In this document: positions 7,581-15,607 of the stretch, piece by piece | Numbering within the stretch: the first letter of the stretch is position 1 | How the letters are laid out: each line of letters begins with the position of its first letter | Assembly (NCBI GenBank): GCA_025999935.1 | Contig: BNXY01000009.1 | Coordinates: forward strand, 1 to 64,000 | Reading direction: 5' to 3' | Length of the DNA stretch: 64,000 nt | DNA from: Bacteroidia bacterium | GTDB taxonomy: Bacteria; Bacteroidota; Bacteroidia; Bacteroidales; Azobacteroidaceae | Made by a program: the position numbers and the translations under genes | The notes under the pieces: generated by a model | Told to the model about the DNA's origin: nothing | Seen by the model: the letters and a program-made list of their open reading frames with translations, nothing else | Databases searched by the model: none

Positions 7581-7855
7581 TGATGATGGAAGATTTCGAT
7601 AAGCCGGTTTGGCAAATGACAAAGGGTGAATTGCTTGAATTGTTTGGGGTAATACCAACCAAAACGATAGATAATACCCCGAAAGAAAAGCGATTGATGT
7701 ATGGCATAAGTGGCATTGCTCAATTATTCAATTGCAGCATGACAACTGCCAATCGTATCAAAAAAAGTGGAAAAATTGATAAGGCAATTTCTCAATGCGG
7801 ACGGATGATAACTATTGATGCGGATTTAGCTTTGGAGTTGATTAAAAGTAAATGA
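7580..7855 (+). CDS. DUF3853-family protein
   Basis: 91 residues starting MMMEDFDKPVWQMTKGELLE. The middle, YGISGIAQLFNCSMTTANRIKKSGKIDKAI followed by SQCGRMITIDADLALEL, is the DUF3853 pattern. It reads as an excisionase-like winged HTH (IAxLFxCSxxTAxRIKxSG), so DNA binding is likely. It might act as an excisionase or early regulator. The start is set by the TAATG overlap with the upstream gene. Confidence 0.75.
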   Translation: MMMEDFDKPVWQMTKGELLELFGVIPTKTIDNTPKEKRLMYGISGIAQLFNCSMTTANRIKKSGKIDKAISQCGRMITIDADLALELIKSK

Positions 7856-7885
7856 CTTATATATAAACAATTAAATATTAAAATT

Positions 7886-8122
7886 ATGTTCGGATTAAAA
7901 ATTATCAGCAGCAAAAAGTTGGAACGGATGAACAATTTAGATGAATCGTTCCGGGGTATCATTGACGGTAAAGAGGCACAAATTAAAAGCCTTGAAAATC
8001 AAGTAAGCAATCAAAATGATGTGATTGCAAAACTTCAACTCGAAAACAATATCCTTTCGGAAAAGTTGGCAAAATTCGACAGGAAAAGGGTAAATGGCAG
8101 ATTTGTAAAAGCAACAATTTAA
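7886..8122 (+). CDS. small coiled-coil protein
   Basis: 78 residues. Most of the sequence (IIDGKEAQIKSLENQVSNQN through LQLENNILSEKLAKF) is heptad-rich coiled coil, ending in a basic tail (DRKRVNGRFVKATI). It precedes the SbcC-like ATPase by 14 bp and may be its partner; that is inference from position. Confidence 0.6.
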   Translation: MFGLKIISSKKLERMNNLDESFRGIIDGKEAQIKSLENQVSNQNDVIAKLQLENNILSEKLAKFDRKRVNGRFVKATI

Positions 8123-8136
8123 AAAATTTAGCAGCA

Positions 8137-10122
8137 ATGAAAAAAGTAATTTTAGAAAGTATCACCCTGCGGAACTTTCGGGGTGAAAAGGAACGGACAA
8201 CAACGTTCAACCCCGTTGAAACGACAATCAAGGGAGCAAATGGTCTGGGTAAATCCCGCCATTTCGATGCCTTTATATGGCTTCTTTTCGGAAAAGACAA
8301 ACAAGACCGTAAAGATTTTGAAGTAAAGTCAGTAGGTGCACCTGCAAAGACCGATTGCGAAGTGTCGGCAACGCTTGATATTAACGGCGAAAAGGTGCAA
8401 TTGCGCCGCGTTTTAACCGAAAAGTGGGTAAAACCTCGTGGGCAAGTAGATGAAATATATCAGGGCAACGAAACGCTTTTGTTTTGGAATGATGTACCGC
8501 TTAAAGTCGGCGAATTTAACGCCCGAATTAATGAACTTGTCAATGACAAGATTTTCAAAATGATTACCAATCCGATGTTTTTTGTAAATATGGATTGGAA
8601 ACTTCAACGTGAACAACTTTTTCAACTTGCAGGAACAATTACAGATTCCGAAATTGCAAATAAAAAGCCCGAGTATAAGGCTTTATTGGAAAAGATAACC
8701 AACAAGTCGTTGGATGATTTCAAACGTGAATTATCCGCCCGTAAGCGCAAATTGAAAGACGAATTGGAACAAATACAACCCCGTATTGACCAAACGCAAA
8801 AATTGATGCCGGATAACTTGGACTTTACCGCATTGGAAGTTGAAATTGCAAGTCTTGACAAGCAAATTGCCGATATTGACAAAGCAATTGCCGACAAGTC
8901 GGAAGCCGTTCGCCAACAATATGAAGCCGAACAAAAGAAGCAAGGCAGAATAAACGAATTGAAGCAAAAGCAACAACAAGTCCTTTTTTCCGCACAAACC
9001 AAGTCGCGTGAAGATGCTTTTGCAGCCGATGAAAAACGCCGTATCATCGAAAATAATATCAAGGTCGTTGAAAGCGAACTTACAAACTTAGAACAATTCA
9101 TTGGTGCAAATTTAAATGAATCACAAGAATTGGCTACACGTATCACCAACAAGAAAAAAGAGGTTGAAACGTTACGCAAATCGTGGCACGATGAAAATGC
9201 CAAAGAGTACGAAGAAAATGATTCTTGCCTTGTTTGTCCTGTATTCAAAATTAATTGTGCCGATAGAATTGCACTTGCTTCATACGCCGAAAACAAAGGC
9301 AAGGCACGTGAATCATTCGTTGAAACAAAGAAGAACAAACTTGCTGAAATCACCGAAAAAGGCAAACAGTTAAGCGATGAAGTGCAAGCGTTGAATAAAG
9401 AAGCTGACAAGTTATTTAAAAAGCACAATGAATTGACCCACAAGCAATCTGAACAACAAAATAATCTTGCAACTTTGAAAACAGCGTTATCGGAAACTTC
9501 GCAAGCTGATGAAAAAGCCGTGGTTGCGGATGAATTACCGGAATACAAGACTTTAGGTGATTTAATTAAAGGCATTGAATCCACACTTTCAACCGATGTG
9601 CAACCAATAGACAACAACGAATTGCAGCATCAAAAGAATGAATTGTCCGACAAGCGCGACACCGCCAAGGCTAATTTGAGCAAACGTGATTTGATTGACA
9701 AATACAATAAGGAAATCACCGAATTGGGTACAAAGGGTAAGGAAATCGCCCAACAAATTGCCGATGCCGAACGTGAAGAATACACTATTAAACAATTTAC
9801 CAAAGCACGTATTGATGAATGTGAACGCCGGATAAATGGCTTATTTTCTTTTGTTAAGTTCAAATTATTTGACTACACTATTGATGGCAATGAAGTCGAA
9901 ACGTGTGTGCCGCTGGTGAATGATATTCCTTTTGGAGTGGCTAATACCGCCGGTCAAGTGAATGCAGGACTTGACATTATTAAGGCATTACAAAAATTCC
10001 ATGGGGTATTTCTTCCATTATTCTGCGATAATGCCGAAAGTGTGAATCATTATCCGTCAATGGATAACCAAATGATATTCCTGAAAGTAACGACTGACAA
10101 AGAATTATTAATAATCAATTAA
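8137..10122 (+). CDS. SbcC/Rad50-like SMC ATPase
   Basis: 661 residues. Walker A is GANGLGKSR near residues 33-41, preceded by the usual RNFRG beta strand. Two long coiled-coil arms (about 185-350 and 375-560) surround Cys364-x2-Cys367, placed like a Rad50 zinc hook. The C-terminal lobe ends in FLPLFCDNAESVNHYP, a Walker-B-like strand with the first acidic residue, and a final MIFLKVT strand. It is shorter than SbcC. No SbcD nuclease is adjacent, although a metallo-beta-lactamase-fold protein lies two genes on. It probably organises or processes DNA ends during replication or recombination. Confidence 0.85.
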   Translation: MKKVILESITLRNFRGEKERTTTFNPVETTIKGANGLGKSRHFDAFIWLLFGKDKQDRKDFEVKSVGAPAKTDCEVSATLDINGEKVQLRRVLTEKWVKPRGQVDEIYQGNETLLFWNDVPLKVGEFNARINELVNDKIFKMITNPMFFVNMDWKLQREQLFQLAGTITDSEIANKKPEYKALLEKITNKSLDDFKRELSARKRKLKDELEQIQPRIDQTQKLMPDNLDFTALEVEIASLDKQIADIDKAIADKSEAVRQQYEAEQKKQGRINELKQKQQQVLFSAQTKSREDAFAADEKRRIIENNIKVVESELTNLEQFIGANLNESQELATRITNKKKEVETLRKSWHDENAKEYEENDSCLVCPVFKINCADRIALASYAENKGKARESFVETKKNKLAEITEKGKQLSDEVQALNKEADKLFKKHNELTHKQSEQQNNLATLKTALSETSQADEKAVVADELPEYKTLGDLIKGIESTLSTDVQPIDNNELQHQKNELSDKRDTAKANLSKRDLIDKYNKEITELGTKGKEIAQQIADAEREEYTIKQFTKARIDECERRINGLFSFVKFKLFDYTIDGNEVETCVPLVNDIPFGVANTAGQVNAGLDIIKALQKFHGVFLPLFCDNAESVNHYPSMDNQMIFLKVTTDKELLIIN

Positions 10123-10134
10123 AATTTAGCAACA

Positions 10135-10686
10135 ATGGAACAAAATCAATTAGTGGCGAAAAACGCACCGATGGGATTAGATTTAATGTACGAATTGCCC
10201 GATTTGTCGAAAGCAAAAGCCGCGGCAATAGAATTGACGGGTGAGTATTGGACACCCGAAAAAGAGGGTGAAGTAAAGCGCTTGTTTTTCAATGAAATCA
10301 GACAGGAATTAACTATTGATTTCGCAAGCGGCGCGGACGTTGAATTGTCGGTTGCCTACTTTGTAGAAGTCAAGGATGGAGATAAAAGGGTTATCCGGCA
10401 AGCAAGCAAACGACTTGTAGGGGCGTTGGAAATGCTAAAAACGCCAAGCGGAATGCCGCTTGAAATTACCTATACGGGCAAAAAGAAGAACAAAACAAAT
10501 TCGTTCATGTCCGATAGTTGGAGTATCAAGCCCTTGTTTCTTGACGGGCAAGTGAAAAACGAAAATGTCATCAAAGAAACAATCGGCTTTGATGCCGGTG
10601 CGCCTGATGGCGACCATTCAACAACTGTACATGTGAATGCCCAAACGGGTGAAATTATCGAACAATCCAAAACACCCGGTTTTTGA
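10135..10686 (+). CDS. early phage protein between ATPase and MBL-fold gene
   Basis: 183 residues, family not recognised. It is preceded by the recurring AATTTAGCAACA start context and sits between the SbcC-like ATPase and the MBL-fold protein, so it likely works with DNA metabolism. The fold looks mixed alpha/beta with a KKNKTNSFMSDSWSI segment that could contact nucleic acid, but this is speculative. Confidence 0.6.
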   Translation: MEQNQLVAKNAPMGLDLMYELPDLSKAKAAAIELTGEYWTPEKEGEVKRLFFNEIRQELTIDFASGADVELSVAYFVEVKDGDKRVIRQASKRLVGALEMLKTPSGMPLEITYTGKKKNKTNSFMSDSWSIKPLFLDGQVKNENVIKETIGFDAGAPDGDHSTTVHVNAQTGEIIEQSKTPGF

Positions 10687-10688
10687 TT

Positions 10689-11444
10689 ATGGAATTAAAG
10701 ATTATCGGAAGTAGTTCGGCGGGCAATTGCTACGTGTTTGATAACGGAAGGGAATCCTTGATTGTGGAGTGCGGCATTTCCTTTCAAGAAGTGAAAAAAG
10801 CGGTTAATTTCGATATTTCACGTATTGTCGGATGCCTTATTTCGCATGAACATGGCGACCACGCAAGGCACGTAAATAAGTTTTTAGATGCGAGGATAAA
10901 AGTGTTTGCTTCAATGGGTACAATAAACGCATTGGGTATTGTCCCGATGTATGAGAAACCAAAATTTTACCCAATAGGATTGAAAGCAAATGCAAAACAA
11001 ACAATCGGAAACTTTATGGTTCTTCCATTCAGCGTTCAACACGATGCCGCCGAACCTTTCGGATTCTTGATTCATCACCACGAAATGGGTACGACACTGT
11101 TTGCCACTGACACATGTTATTTGGCTTACAAATTCAGCGGATTAAACAACATTCTTATTGAATGTAATTATCGACAAGACATTCTGGAAAGAAACACAGA
11201 TTTGGATTTGATTCCGCAAGCGCAACGCGACCGGACAATGCAAAGCCACATGAGTTTTAGCACTTGTTTTAACGTGTTGAAAGAGAATGATTTGTCGGCT
11301 GTAAACAATATCGTACTCATTCACCTTTCGGACAGCAATTCAAATGCCTTGGATTTTCAAAAGGGAATCCAAGAAGCAACGGGTAAAACCGTTCACATTG
11401 CAGAAAAGGGAATGACTATAAATTTCAATAAATCACCATTTTAA
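10689..11444 (+). CDS. metallo-beta-lactamase-fold hydrolase
   Basis: 251 residues starting MELKIIGSSSAGNCYVFDNG at the ATG; an upstream in-frame TTG is ignored because it overlaps the preceding gene. The metal motif is SHEHGDHARHVNKF (HxHxDH) near residue 58, and later ligands are VQHDAAEPFGF, FATDTCY and a C-terminal VLIHLSDSNSN histidine. Small MBL-fold nucleases of this type (YycJ/WalJ-like) act on DNA ends or RNA. Adjacency to the Rad50-like ATPase suggests it may supply nuclease activity to that ATPase. Confidence 0.88.
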   Translation: MELKIIGSSSAGNCYVFDNGRESLIVECGISFQEVKKAVNFDISRIVGCLISHEHGDHARHVNKFLDARIKVFASMGTINALGIVPMYEKPKFYPIGLKANAKQTIGNFMVLPFSVQHDAAEPFGFLIHHHEMGTTLFATDTCYLAYKFSGLNNILIECNYRQDILERNTDLDLIPQAQRDRTMQSHMSFSTCFNVLKENDLSAVNNIVLIHLSDSNSNALDFQKGIQEATGKTVHIAEKGMTINFNKSPF

Positions 11445-11453
11445 TTTTCAAAT

Positions 11454-11993
11454 ATGAATAAAGTTTTTTATATGGTTTATGTGGATGGCGAAATTACCCC
11501 AACATATAAACACGAGAGCAAAGAACAAGCCGAAAAAGAGGCTAAAATATTATCCGAAAAATTAGGGAAAGAAACCTATATTTTGGAAGCAATCGCAAGT
11601 GTATTGGTCGAAAATGACATAACCAAACGGGTTGATTCTTTTGAAAAGGCTTGTGAATATCTCGAAATAAAACATGCTTTTGCTTGCTGTCCATCCGATA
11701 ACAAGCATCACAAAGCAATGGTTTCATTGTTTAAGTTAGTTACCATTGCGGAAGCATGGAATAAAGCAGATGATTTTGTTCCTGATTACTCAAATCGTAA
11801 TCAATACAAATATTACCCTTGGTTTCAATACAACGATAAAGCTGCGGGGTTCGTGTACGCTCATACGACTAATTCGGCTACGGCTGCGACTGCGTTTGTC
11901 GGTTCTCGGCTTTGCTTTAAAACGGAATCGAGAGCAAAACAATTCGGTGAACAATTCATTGATTTATGGAACGACTTCTTGTTGTTTCGATAA
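11454..11993 (+). CDS. remote target protein of the diversity-generating retroelement
   Basis: 179 residues. The N-terminal 45 (YMVYVDGEITPTYKHESKEQ...) look like a small beta-alpha unit; the middle (SFEKACEYLEIKHAF...HKAMVSLFKLVTIAEAWNK) is helical. Residues 130-155 are encoded by a DGR variable repeat (11841-11917) nearly identical to the template repeat apart from adenine positions. The end of the repeat, VGSRLCF, is identical to that of the tail fibre. A helix (ESRAKQFGEQFIDLWNDFL) follows. No signal peptide or structural-protein feature is seen, and it lies among early DNA-metabolism genes, so the product is probably cytoplasmic. I recall similar proteins of unknown role in other Bacteroidota phages. 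Confidence 0.8.
   Translation: MNKVFYMVYVDGEITPTYKHESKEQAEKEAKILSEKLGKETYILEAIASVLVENDITKRVDSFEKACEYLEIKHAFACCPSDNKHHKAMVSLFKLVTIAEAWNKADDFVPDYSNRNQYKYYPWFQYNDKAAGFVYAHTTNSATAATAFVGSRLCFKTESRAKQFGEQFIDLWNDFLLFR
11841..11917 (+). repeat. DGR variable repeat 2 (VR2), remote copy
   Basis: Aligns without gaps to template positions 52559-52635. By hand count there are 14 differences and every one is at a template A (AAT codons become GCT, CAT, ACT, GCT, ACT, TTT; ACG becomes TCG; GCA becomes GCG; and so on). Identity breaks off upstream of 11841, where non-adenine differences begin. The last 20 bases, TCGGTTCTCGGCTTTGCTTT, also occur at the end of VR1 and are the likely homing-initiation site. 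An inverted pair TTTGCT (11911-11916) and AGCAAA (11933-11938) follows. Confidence 0.85.
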
Positions 11994-12036
11994 ATACGTA
12001 TTACATAGAATAAATAAATTTTTAATTCAGAAAATT

Positions 12037-12468
12037 ATGGACAAAACAATTGGTACAGAGTATGGAAATCTTTCACAACGCGAAGCGTTTTTGAAAGATA
12101 ATTGCGACAAGGTGGAAGAAAAAGGGTACATGAAACCCTACACACCGGAAGAACTGCAAGGACACAAAGAAAAACTTTCAAATCTTTCAATCGAAATTGA
12201 CGAAATCGAGGACGAAAAGAAAGCAAGTGCAAAGTATTTCAAATCAGTCCTTGACCCAATGTATATCAATCGGCGGAACTTGGTTTCAAATATTCGGAAA
12301 AAATCGGAATACGTGCGTGAAATCTGTTACAAGTTCATTGACCAAAAAGAAAAAGAAGTCGGCTTTTACAATGCCGAGGGCATTTTGATTGAAAGCCGTG
12401 GGGTGACCGCTGATGAATTGCAACCCACTATTTTTTCAATGCAACGAAAAACGGGTACGGACGAATAA
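12037..12468 (+). CDS. early phage protein, coiled coil
   Basis: 143 residues from the ATG at 12037 (MDKTIGTEYGNLSQREAFLK). A long charged helix (HKEKLSNLSIEIDEIEDEKK) occupies the centre. No family recognised. It follows the VR2 target gene by 43 bp and may be its partner, by position only. Confidence 0.6.
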   Translation: MDKTIGTEYGNLSQREAFLKDNCDKVEEKGYMKPYTPEELQGHKEKLSNLSIEIDEIEDEKKASAKYFKSVLDPMYINRRNLVSNIRKKSEYVREICYKFIDQKEKEVGFYNAEGILIESRGVTADELQPTIFSMQRKTGTDE

Positions 12469-12479
12469 AATTAATTATT

Positions 12480-12668
12480 ATGGCAAAGTATAGAATAAAA
12501 TTCAAACATACAGTCGAACAAACATTTTCGGATATAATTGAGGCTGAAACAGAAGATAAAGCATTGTACATGTTCGATGAATCGCCTTTTGATTATCTTG
12601 AATTTGATGAACCAGAGGATGAACAAGGGTTGAATATAGAGATAATAGAAACAATTAAAATTGATTAA
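12480..12668 (+). CDS. small acidic early protein
   Basis: 62 residues: a beta strand (MAKYRIKFKHTVEQTFSDII) followed by an acidic tail (FDESPFDYLEFDEPEDEQ). No family recognised. Two bases separate it from the next gene. Confidence 0.55.
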   Translation: MAKYRIKFKHTVEQTFSDIIEAETEDKALYMFDESPFDYLEFDEPEDEQGLNIEIIETIKID

Positions 12669-12670
12669 AA

Positions 12671-13096
12671 ATGACAAAGGAAGAATTAGCCGCCCTTTTG
12701 GACGGTCGGGAACATCGCGATGAAATCTTCAAAGATGAAGAAAAAGCCGCAAAAGAAAGCGGATTAGTAGTTGTATTCGGCGCTTCTGATGACCTTATGG
12801 AGTTAAGGGGAGCAATAAGAGATGAAATAGGTTGCTATGAAGGTGGAACAGCTTGCTTTGATGAAAACGGATTGCTTGAAAATGAGTGCGAAAATGAAGA
12901 TTGTCCTCATTTCGAGAAAATCAAGGAAAAGGCAAAGAAAATAGAGGCATTATGGTGTGCAAAAGAAGTAACAGAAGATAACTATATAAGTTGGACTTAT
13001 GAAACCGATATACCGCACTCTACTTTCAAAATTATGGAAGATGAAGAAATATACTGTATAGGTATAGTTTTTAGTATTTACGATTTAAAAAAATAA
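12671..13096 (+). CDS. conserved early phage protein
   Basis: 141 residues. The start, MTKEELAALLDGREHRDEI, followed by VVVFGASDDLMELRGAIRDE is a pattern common in Bacteroidota prophages but without a known role. A CENEDCPHF segment and a later WC could bind metal. It is encoded in the middle of the early operon. Confidence 0.6.
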   Translation: MTKEELAALLDGREHRDEIFKDEEKAAKESGLVVVFGASDDLMELRGAIRDEIGCYEGGTACFDENGLLENECENEDCPHFEKIKEKAKKIEALWCAKEVTEDNYISWTYETDIPHSTFKIMEDEEIYCIGIVFSIYDLKK

Positions 13097-13101
13097 TAAG
13101 A

Positions 13102-13842
13102 ATGGAAACTGAAAAAGTACAAATCGTTCTTGGTGAGAACGTAACAAAAGCGGAAGTAATATTGCGCGAGGGTGCGTCGGTCAAAGAAATTGAACCGAAA
13201 GCCACTGTAAAAACAAATTTATCGGGCGTTATCGGCGTGCCGGTAGAGTATTTAACGAAACGTGTTGCAACGGGTCAATTTACACAAGAACGTTCAATCG
13301 TGATTGTAAACCGCGAAGAAATCCGCTTGTCGTTGGTTATCAACGAAGATGATGAATATTTGCGTGGTCAAGTGGATGGTACGTTGGAATTTCACCCGAA
13401 ATTCATTGAATTTGGAATCAATACCGGCAAGGTGTGGACACCTACCGACCTTGGTTTATTCTTCAAAATGAATCGTGCGTTTTTCCCGGATAAGAATACA
13501 AATATGAAGTTGGTTACTGACTTGATGAACTTTTCCGCTACTGTGAGCAACAAGATTGACAGAATGGTTAAGGAAAACGGCGACCGTACCGACAACTTTG
13601 CGCAAGTGGTCAATTCCAATTTACCCGCTTCTTTCGTTTTGGAAATCCCGATTTTCAAAGGGGTAAAAGCTGAAACATTGGAAATTGAAACCTTTGCCAA
13701 AATCAACGGGCGTGAAGTTTCTTTTACCTTGCTTTCGCCGGGTGCAAATCAAGCCCTTGAAGAAATTCGGGACAAAGTGATTGATTCGCAATTAGAATCA
13801 ATCAAAGAGATTGCGCCAAATATCGCAATTATTGAAGTTTAA
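13102..13842 (+). CDS. early phage protein of unknown function
   Basis: 246 residues. Hydrophilic, beta-rich N-terminus (VQIVLGENVTKAEVILREGA) with an ERSIVIVNREEIRLSLVINE strand pair, a helical centre (KLVTDLMNFSATVSNKIDRM) and a closing beta sheet. The layout recalls DUF2303-type phage proteins (YfdQ-like), but the similarity is too vague to assign. It is the last gene before a strong hairpin. Confidence 0.55.
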   Translation: METEKVQIVLGENVTKAEVILREGASVKEIEPKATVKTNLSGVIGVPVEYLTKRVATGQFTQERSIVIVNREEIRLSLVINEDDEYLRGQVDGTLEFHPKFIEFGINTGKVWTPTDLGLFFKMNRAFFPDKNTNMKLVTDLMNFSATVSNKIDRMVKENGDRTDNFAQVVNSNLPASFVLEIPIFKGVKAETLEIETFAKINGREVSFTLLSPGANQALEEIRDKVIDSQLESIKEIAPNIAIIEV

Positions 13843-13847
13843 CAACC

Positions 13848-13877
13848 AAGCCCCGGCTTGGTTTCGGGTCGGGGCTT
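13848..13877 (+). terminator. GC-rich hairpin in the early operon
   Basis: AAGCCCCG (13848-13855) pairs with CGGGGCTT (13870-13877), followed by TAATTTTAG rather than a pure T-run. It is six bases after a stop codon and may attenuate rather than fully stop transcription. Similar AGCCCC/GGGGCT hairpins recur at 39126-39162 and 45400-45425. Confidence 0.6.
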
Positions 13878-13893
13878 TAATTTTAGCAACAAT

Positions 13894-14136
13894 ATGACAA
13901 AAAAAGCAGCAATATTAGGAAATCAACCGGCGCAACCGACATTGGAATTTATCCGATATTCGGAAGATTGCACTTTCGATAGCAGCACATCGGAAGGGCT
14001 TACCAAACGTGAATATTTTGCAGGTTTGGCTATGCAGGGGTTATTATCCGACCCCAATGTGGTAAATATTGATAAAATTGCATATAATGCGGTTCGATGC
14101 GCCGACGCGCTTTTGGAAGAACTATCAAAAGAATAA
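13894..14136 (+). CDS. small early protein
   Basis: 80 residues starting MTKKAAILGNQPAQPTLEFI. It contains YFAGLAMQGLLSDPN and ends AYNAVRCADALLEELSKE. The EYFAGLAMQGLLAN...A..AVxxADAL pattern is widespread in phages next to replication genes (phage protein of unknown role). It sits immediately before the replication initiator. Confidence 0.65.
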   Translation: MTKKAAILGNQPAQPTLEFIRYSEDCTFDSSTSEGLTKREYFAGLAMQGLLSDPNVVNIDKIAYNAVRCADALLEELSKE

Positions 14137-14140
14137 TTAG

Positions 14141-14899
14141 ATGGATAACGGTTACAATAGTTACGACTTATCAAGAAATTGGTTTGATTTCTGTTTTGAA
14201 AATACGGAAATTGTAACCACAACCCATATTGCCTTGTATTTCTTTTGCATAGAACATTGTAACCGTTTGGGATGGAAAGATAAATTCGGGCTTCCAACAC
14301 AAATGGCAATGGATGCAATCGGTGTGAAAAATTGGCGAACCTATATCAAGGCTTTTAATGATATTGTAGATTGGGGATTTATCAAAGTGATTCAAAAAAG
14401 CAAAAATCAATATTCTGCTAATGTAATTGCTATTGTAAAAAATACAAAAGCACTTACAAAAGCAATTACAGAGGCAAACGCAAAAGCAAGTACAGAAGCA
14501 GCTATTGTAAAAAATACAGAGGCACTTACAAAAGCAATACAAAAGCACAGTCAAAAGCAATACAATGGCACTGCCGATATAAATAAACAACTTAAACCTA
14601 ATAACAACTTAAACAAAGAAAATTTTGATTTTTCATTTGTTGAAATTGAATTTGAAAAATGTTTTTTTGATTGGATTGAGTACAAAAAACAACGAAATCA
14701 AAGTTACAAATCTCAAAAGTCTTTGCAGGCGTGTTTCAAAAAATTGAAAGAACTGTCGGGATGTGATTTTGAAACGGCTGAAAAAATAGTTGAACAATCA
14801 ATGGCAAACAATTGGGCAGGTCTTTTTGAACTAAAAGAAGAAAAGAAAAAAGTAGTATCTAACAAAGACAAAGAAGTGAACGATATATGGGAAGAGTAG
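14141..14899 (+). CDS. phage replication initiator, DnaD/O-like
   Basis: 252 residues. The N-terminal 95 look like a winged-helix replisome-organiser domain (HIALYFFCIEHCNRLGWKDK... TYIKAFNDIVDWGFIKVIQK). Residues about 100-142 are a low-complexity linker built from four-residue repeats (TKAL, TKAI, TEAN). The C-terminal domain (FDWIEYKKQRNQSYKSQKSL...AEKIVEQSMANNWAGLF) is DnaD-like (AIxxSxxNNWxGLF). It probably melts or marks the origin and hands over to the DnaC-like loader encoded next, with which it overlaps by 13 bp. The linker DNA is an iteron-like array. Confidence 0.8.
   Translation: MDNGYNSYDLSRNWFDFCFENTEIVTTTHIALYFFCIEHCNRLGWKDKFGLPTQMAMDAIGVKNWRTYIKAFNDIVDWGFIKVIQKSKNQYSANVIAIVKNTKALTKAITEANAKASTEAAIVKNTEALTKAIQKHSQKQYNGTADINKQLKPNNNLNKENFDFSFVEIEFEKCFFDWIEYKKQRNQSYKSQKSLQACFKKLKELSGCDFETAEKIVEQSMANNWAGLFELKEEKKKVVSNKDKEVNDIWEE
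14444..14563 (+). repeat. 12-bp tandem repeats in the initiator gene, candidate origin
   Basis: Degenerate 12-mers of the form ACAAAAGCAMTT run in register through the linker (ACAAAAGCACTT, ACAAAAGCAATT, ACAGAGGCAAAC, GCAAAAGCAAGT, ACAGAAGCAGCT, then a further set after ATTGTAAAAAAT). A longer direct repeat beginning CTATTGTAAAAAATACA occurs near 14430 and 14502. Lambda O carries its origin iterons in the same place, so this is a plausible prophage origin. Confidence 0.55.
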
Positions 14900-15603
14900 A
14901 AAATATGTCGGTGATTCTTGGAAGAATCAAAGAACGCGGCTTGTTTCAGTCAATCACCCGCTTTCAGTATTTGCCGGTCGATATGGAAATGGCTTTGGAA
15001 ATAGTGAACGGTATCGGCAAAGAGCGTAACCCGAAATTTGCCATTGATGCCGAAAACCGATTTGCGTATGAAAATCTGATTCGGTGGGTACATTGCGATA
15101 CAGAAATGCAATGCCTTGACCCTGAAACAAAACAAGTTGTACCCGGAAGGCTTAAAAGCGGGATTTACATTGCGGGCAAGACGGGTTCGGGCAAATCGTG
15201 GGCGTTGGAAATCATGTCGGCGTATGCAATGGTATTCAATTTCCAGATTCAAATGGGTGAAACAAAGCGGTGCTTATATTGGCAAAACGTGCGCACCGAT
15301 GCAATTTGTGATGACTACGTTGCCACCGGAACGTTTGAAAAGTACAAAAAAATGTCGATTGTCGGCATTCAGGACTTGGGGGCTGAACCATCCGAATCAT
15401 TGTACATGGGTAATCGGATTAATGTGTTGCGCCAAATACTAGAATACCGTGGCGACTTTACCGACAAAATTACCCTGATAACATCCAACTTGCCTATGAA
15501 TCACAAAAAATTCACGGAAAGTTACGGCGACAGGGTTGCAAGCCGCTTGAATGAAATGTGTAATTACTTTGAAATCAAAGGAAAAGATAGACGTAAAAAT
15601 TAA
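14887..15603 (+). CDS. DnaC-like helicase loader ATPase
   Basis: 238 residues of AAA+ type. Walker A is IYIAGKTGSGKSWALEI near residue 95-110, Walker B is SIVGIQDLGAE, sensor 1 is ITLITSNLPM and the arginine-finger region is YGDRVASRLNEM. This set is typical of DnaC/IstB/phage helicase loaders. The 13-bp overlap with the upstream initiator supports a joint role in replisome assembly. No replicative helicase is encoded nearby, so it would recruit host DnaB. Confidence 0.85.
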   Translation: MGRVENMSVILGRIKERGLFQSITRFQYLPVDMEMALEIVNGIGKERNPKFAIDAENRFAYENLIRWVHCDTEMQCLDPETKQVVPGRLKSGIYIAGKTGSGKSWALEIMSAYAMVFNFQIQMGETKRCLYWQNVRTDAICDDYVATGTFEKYKKMSIVGIQDLGAEPSESLYMGNRINVLRQILEYRGDFTDKITLITSNLPMNHKKFTESYGDRVASRLNEMCNYFEIKGKDRRKN

Positions 15604-15607
15604 AAAT

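Noticed and set aside
8622..9617. 331-codon open frame on the minus strand
   Set aside because: Shadow of the SbcC-like coiled coil, with the same reverse-complement composition.
11454..11993. Chance similarity between the early protein and the fibre end (VGSRLCF)
   Set aside because: The nucleotide match extends over 77 bp with differences only at template adenines, which chance or simple homology does not explain.
14444..14563. Tandem repeats considered as a CRISPR array
   Set aside because: Units are 12 bp, have no unique spacers and encode a protein linker; no cas genes are present.
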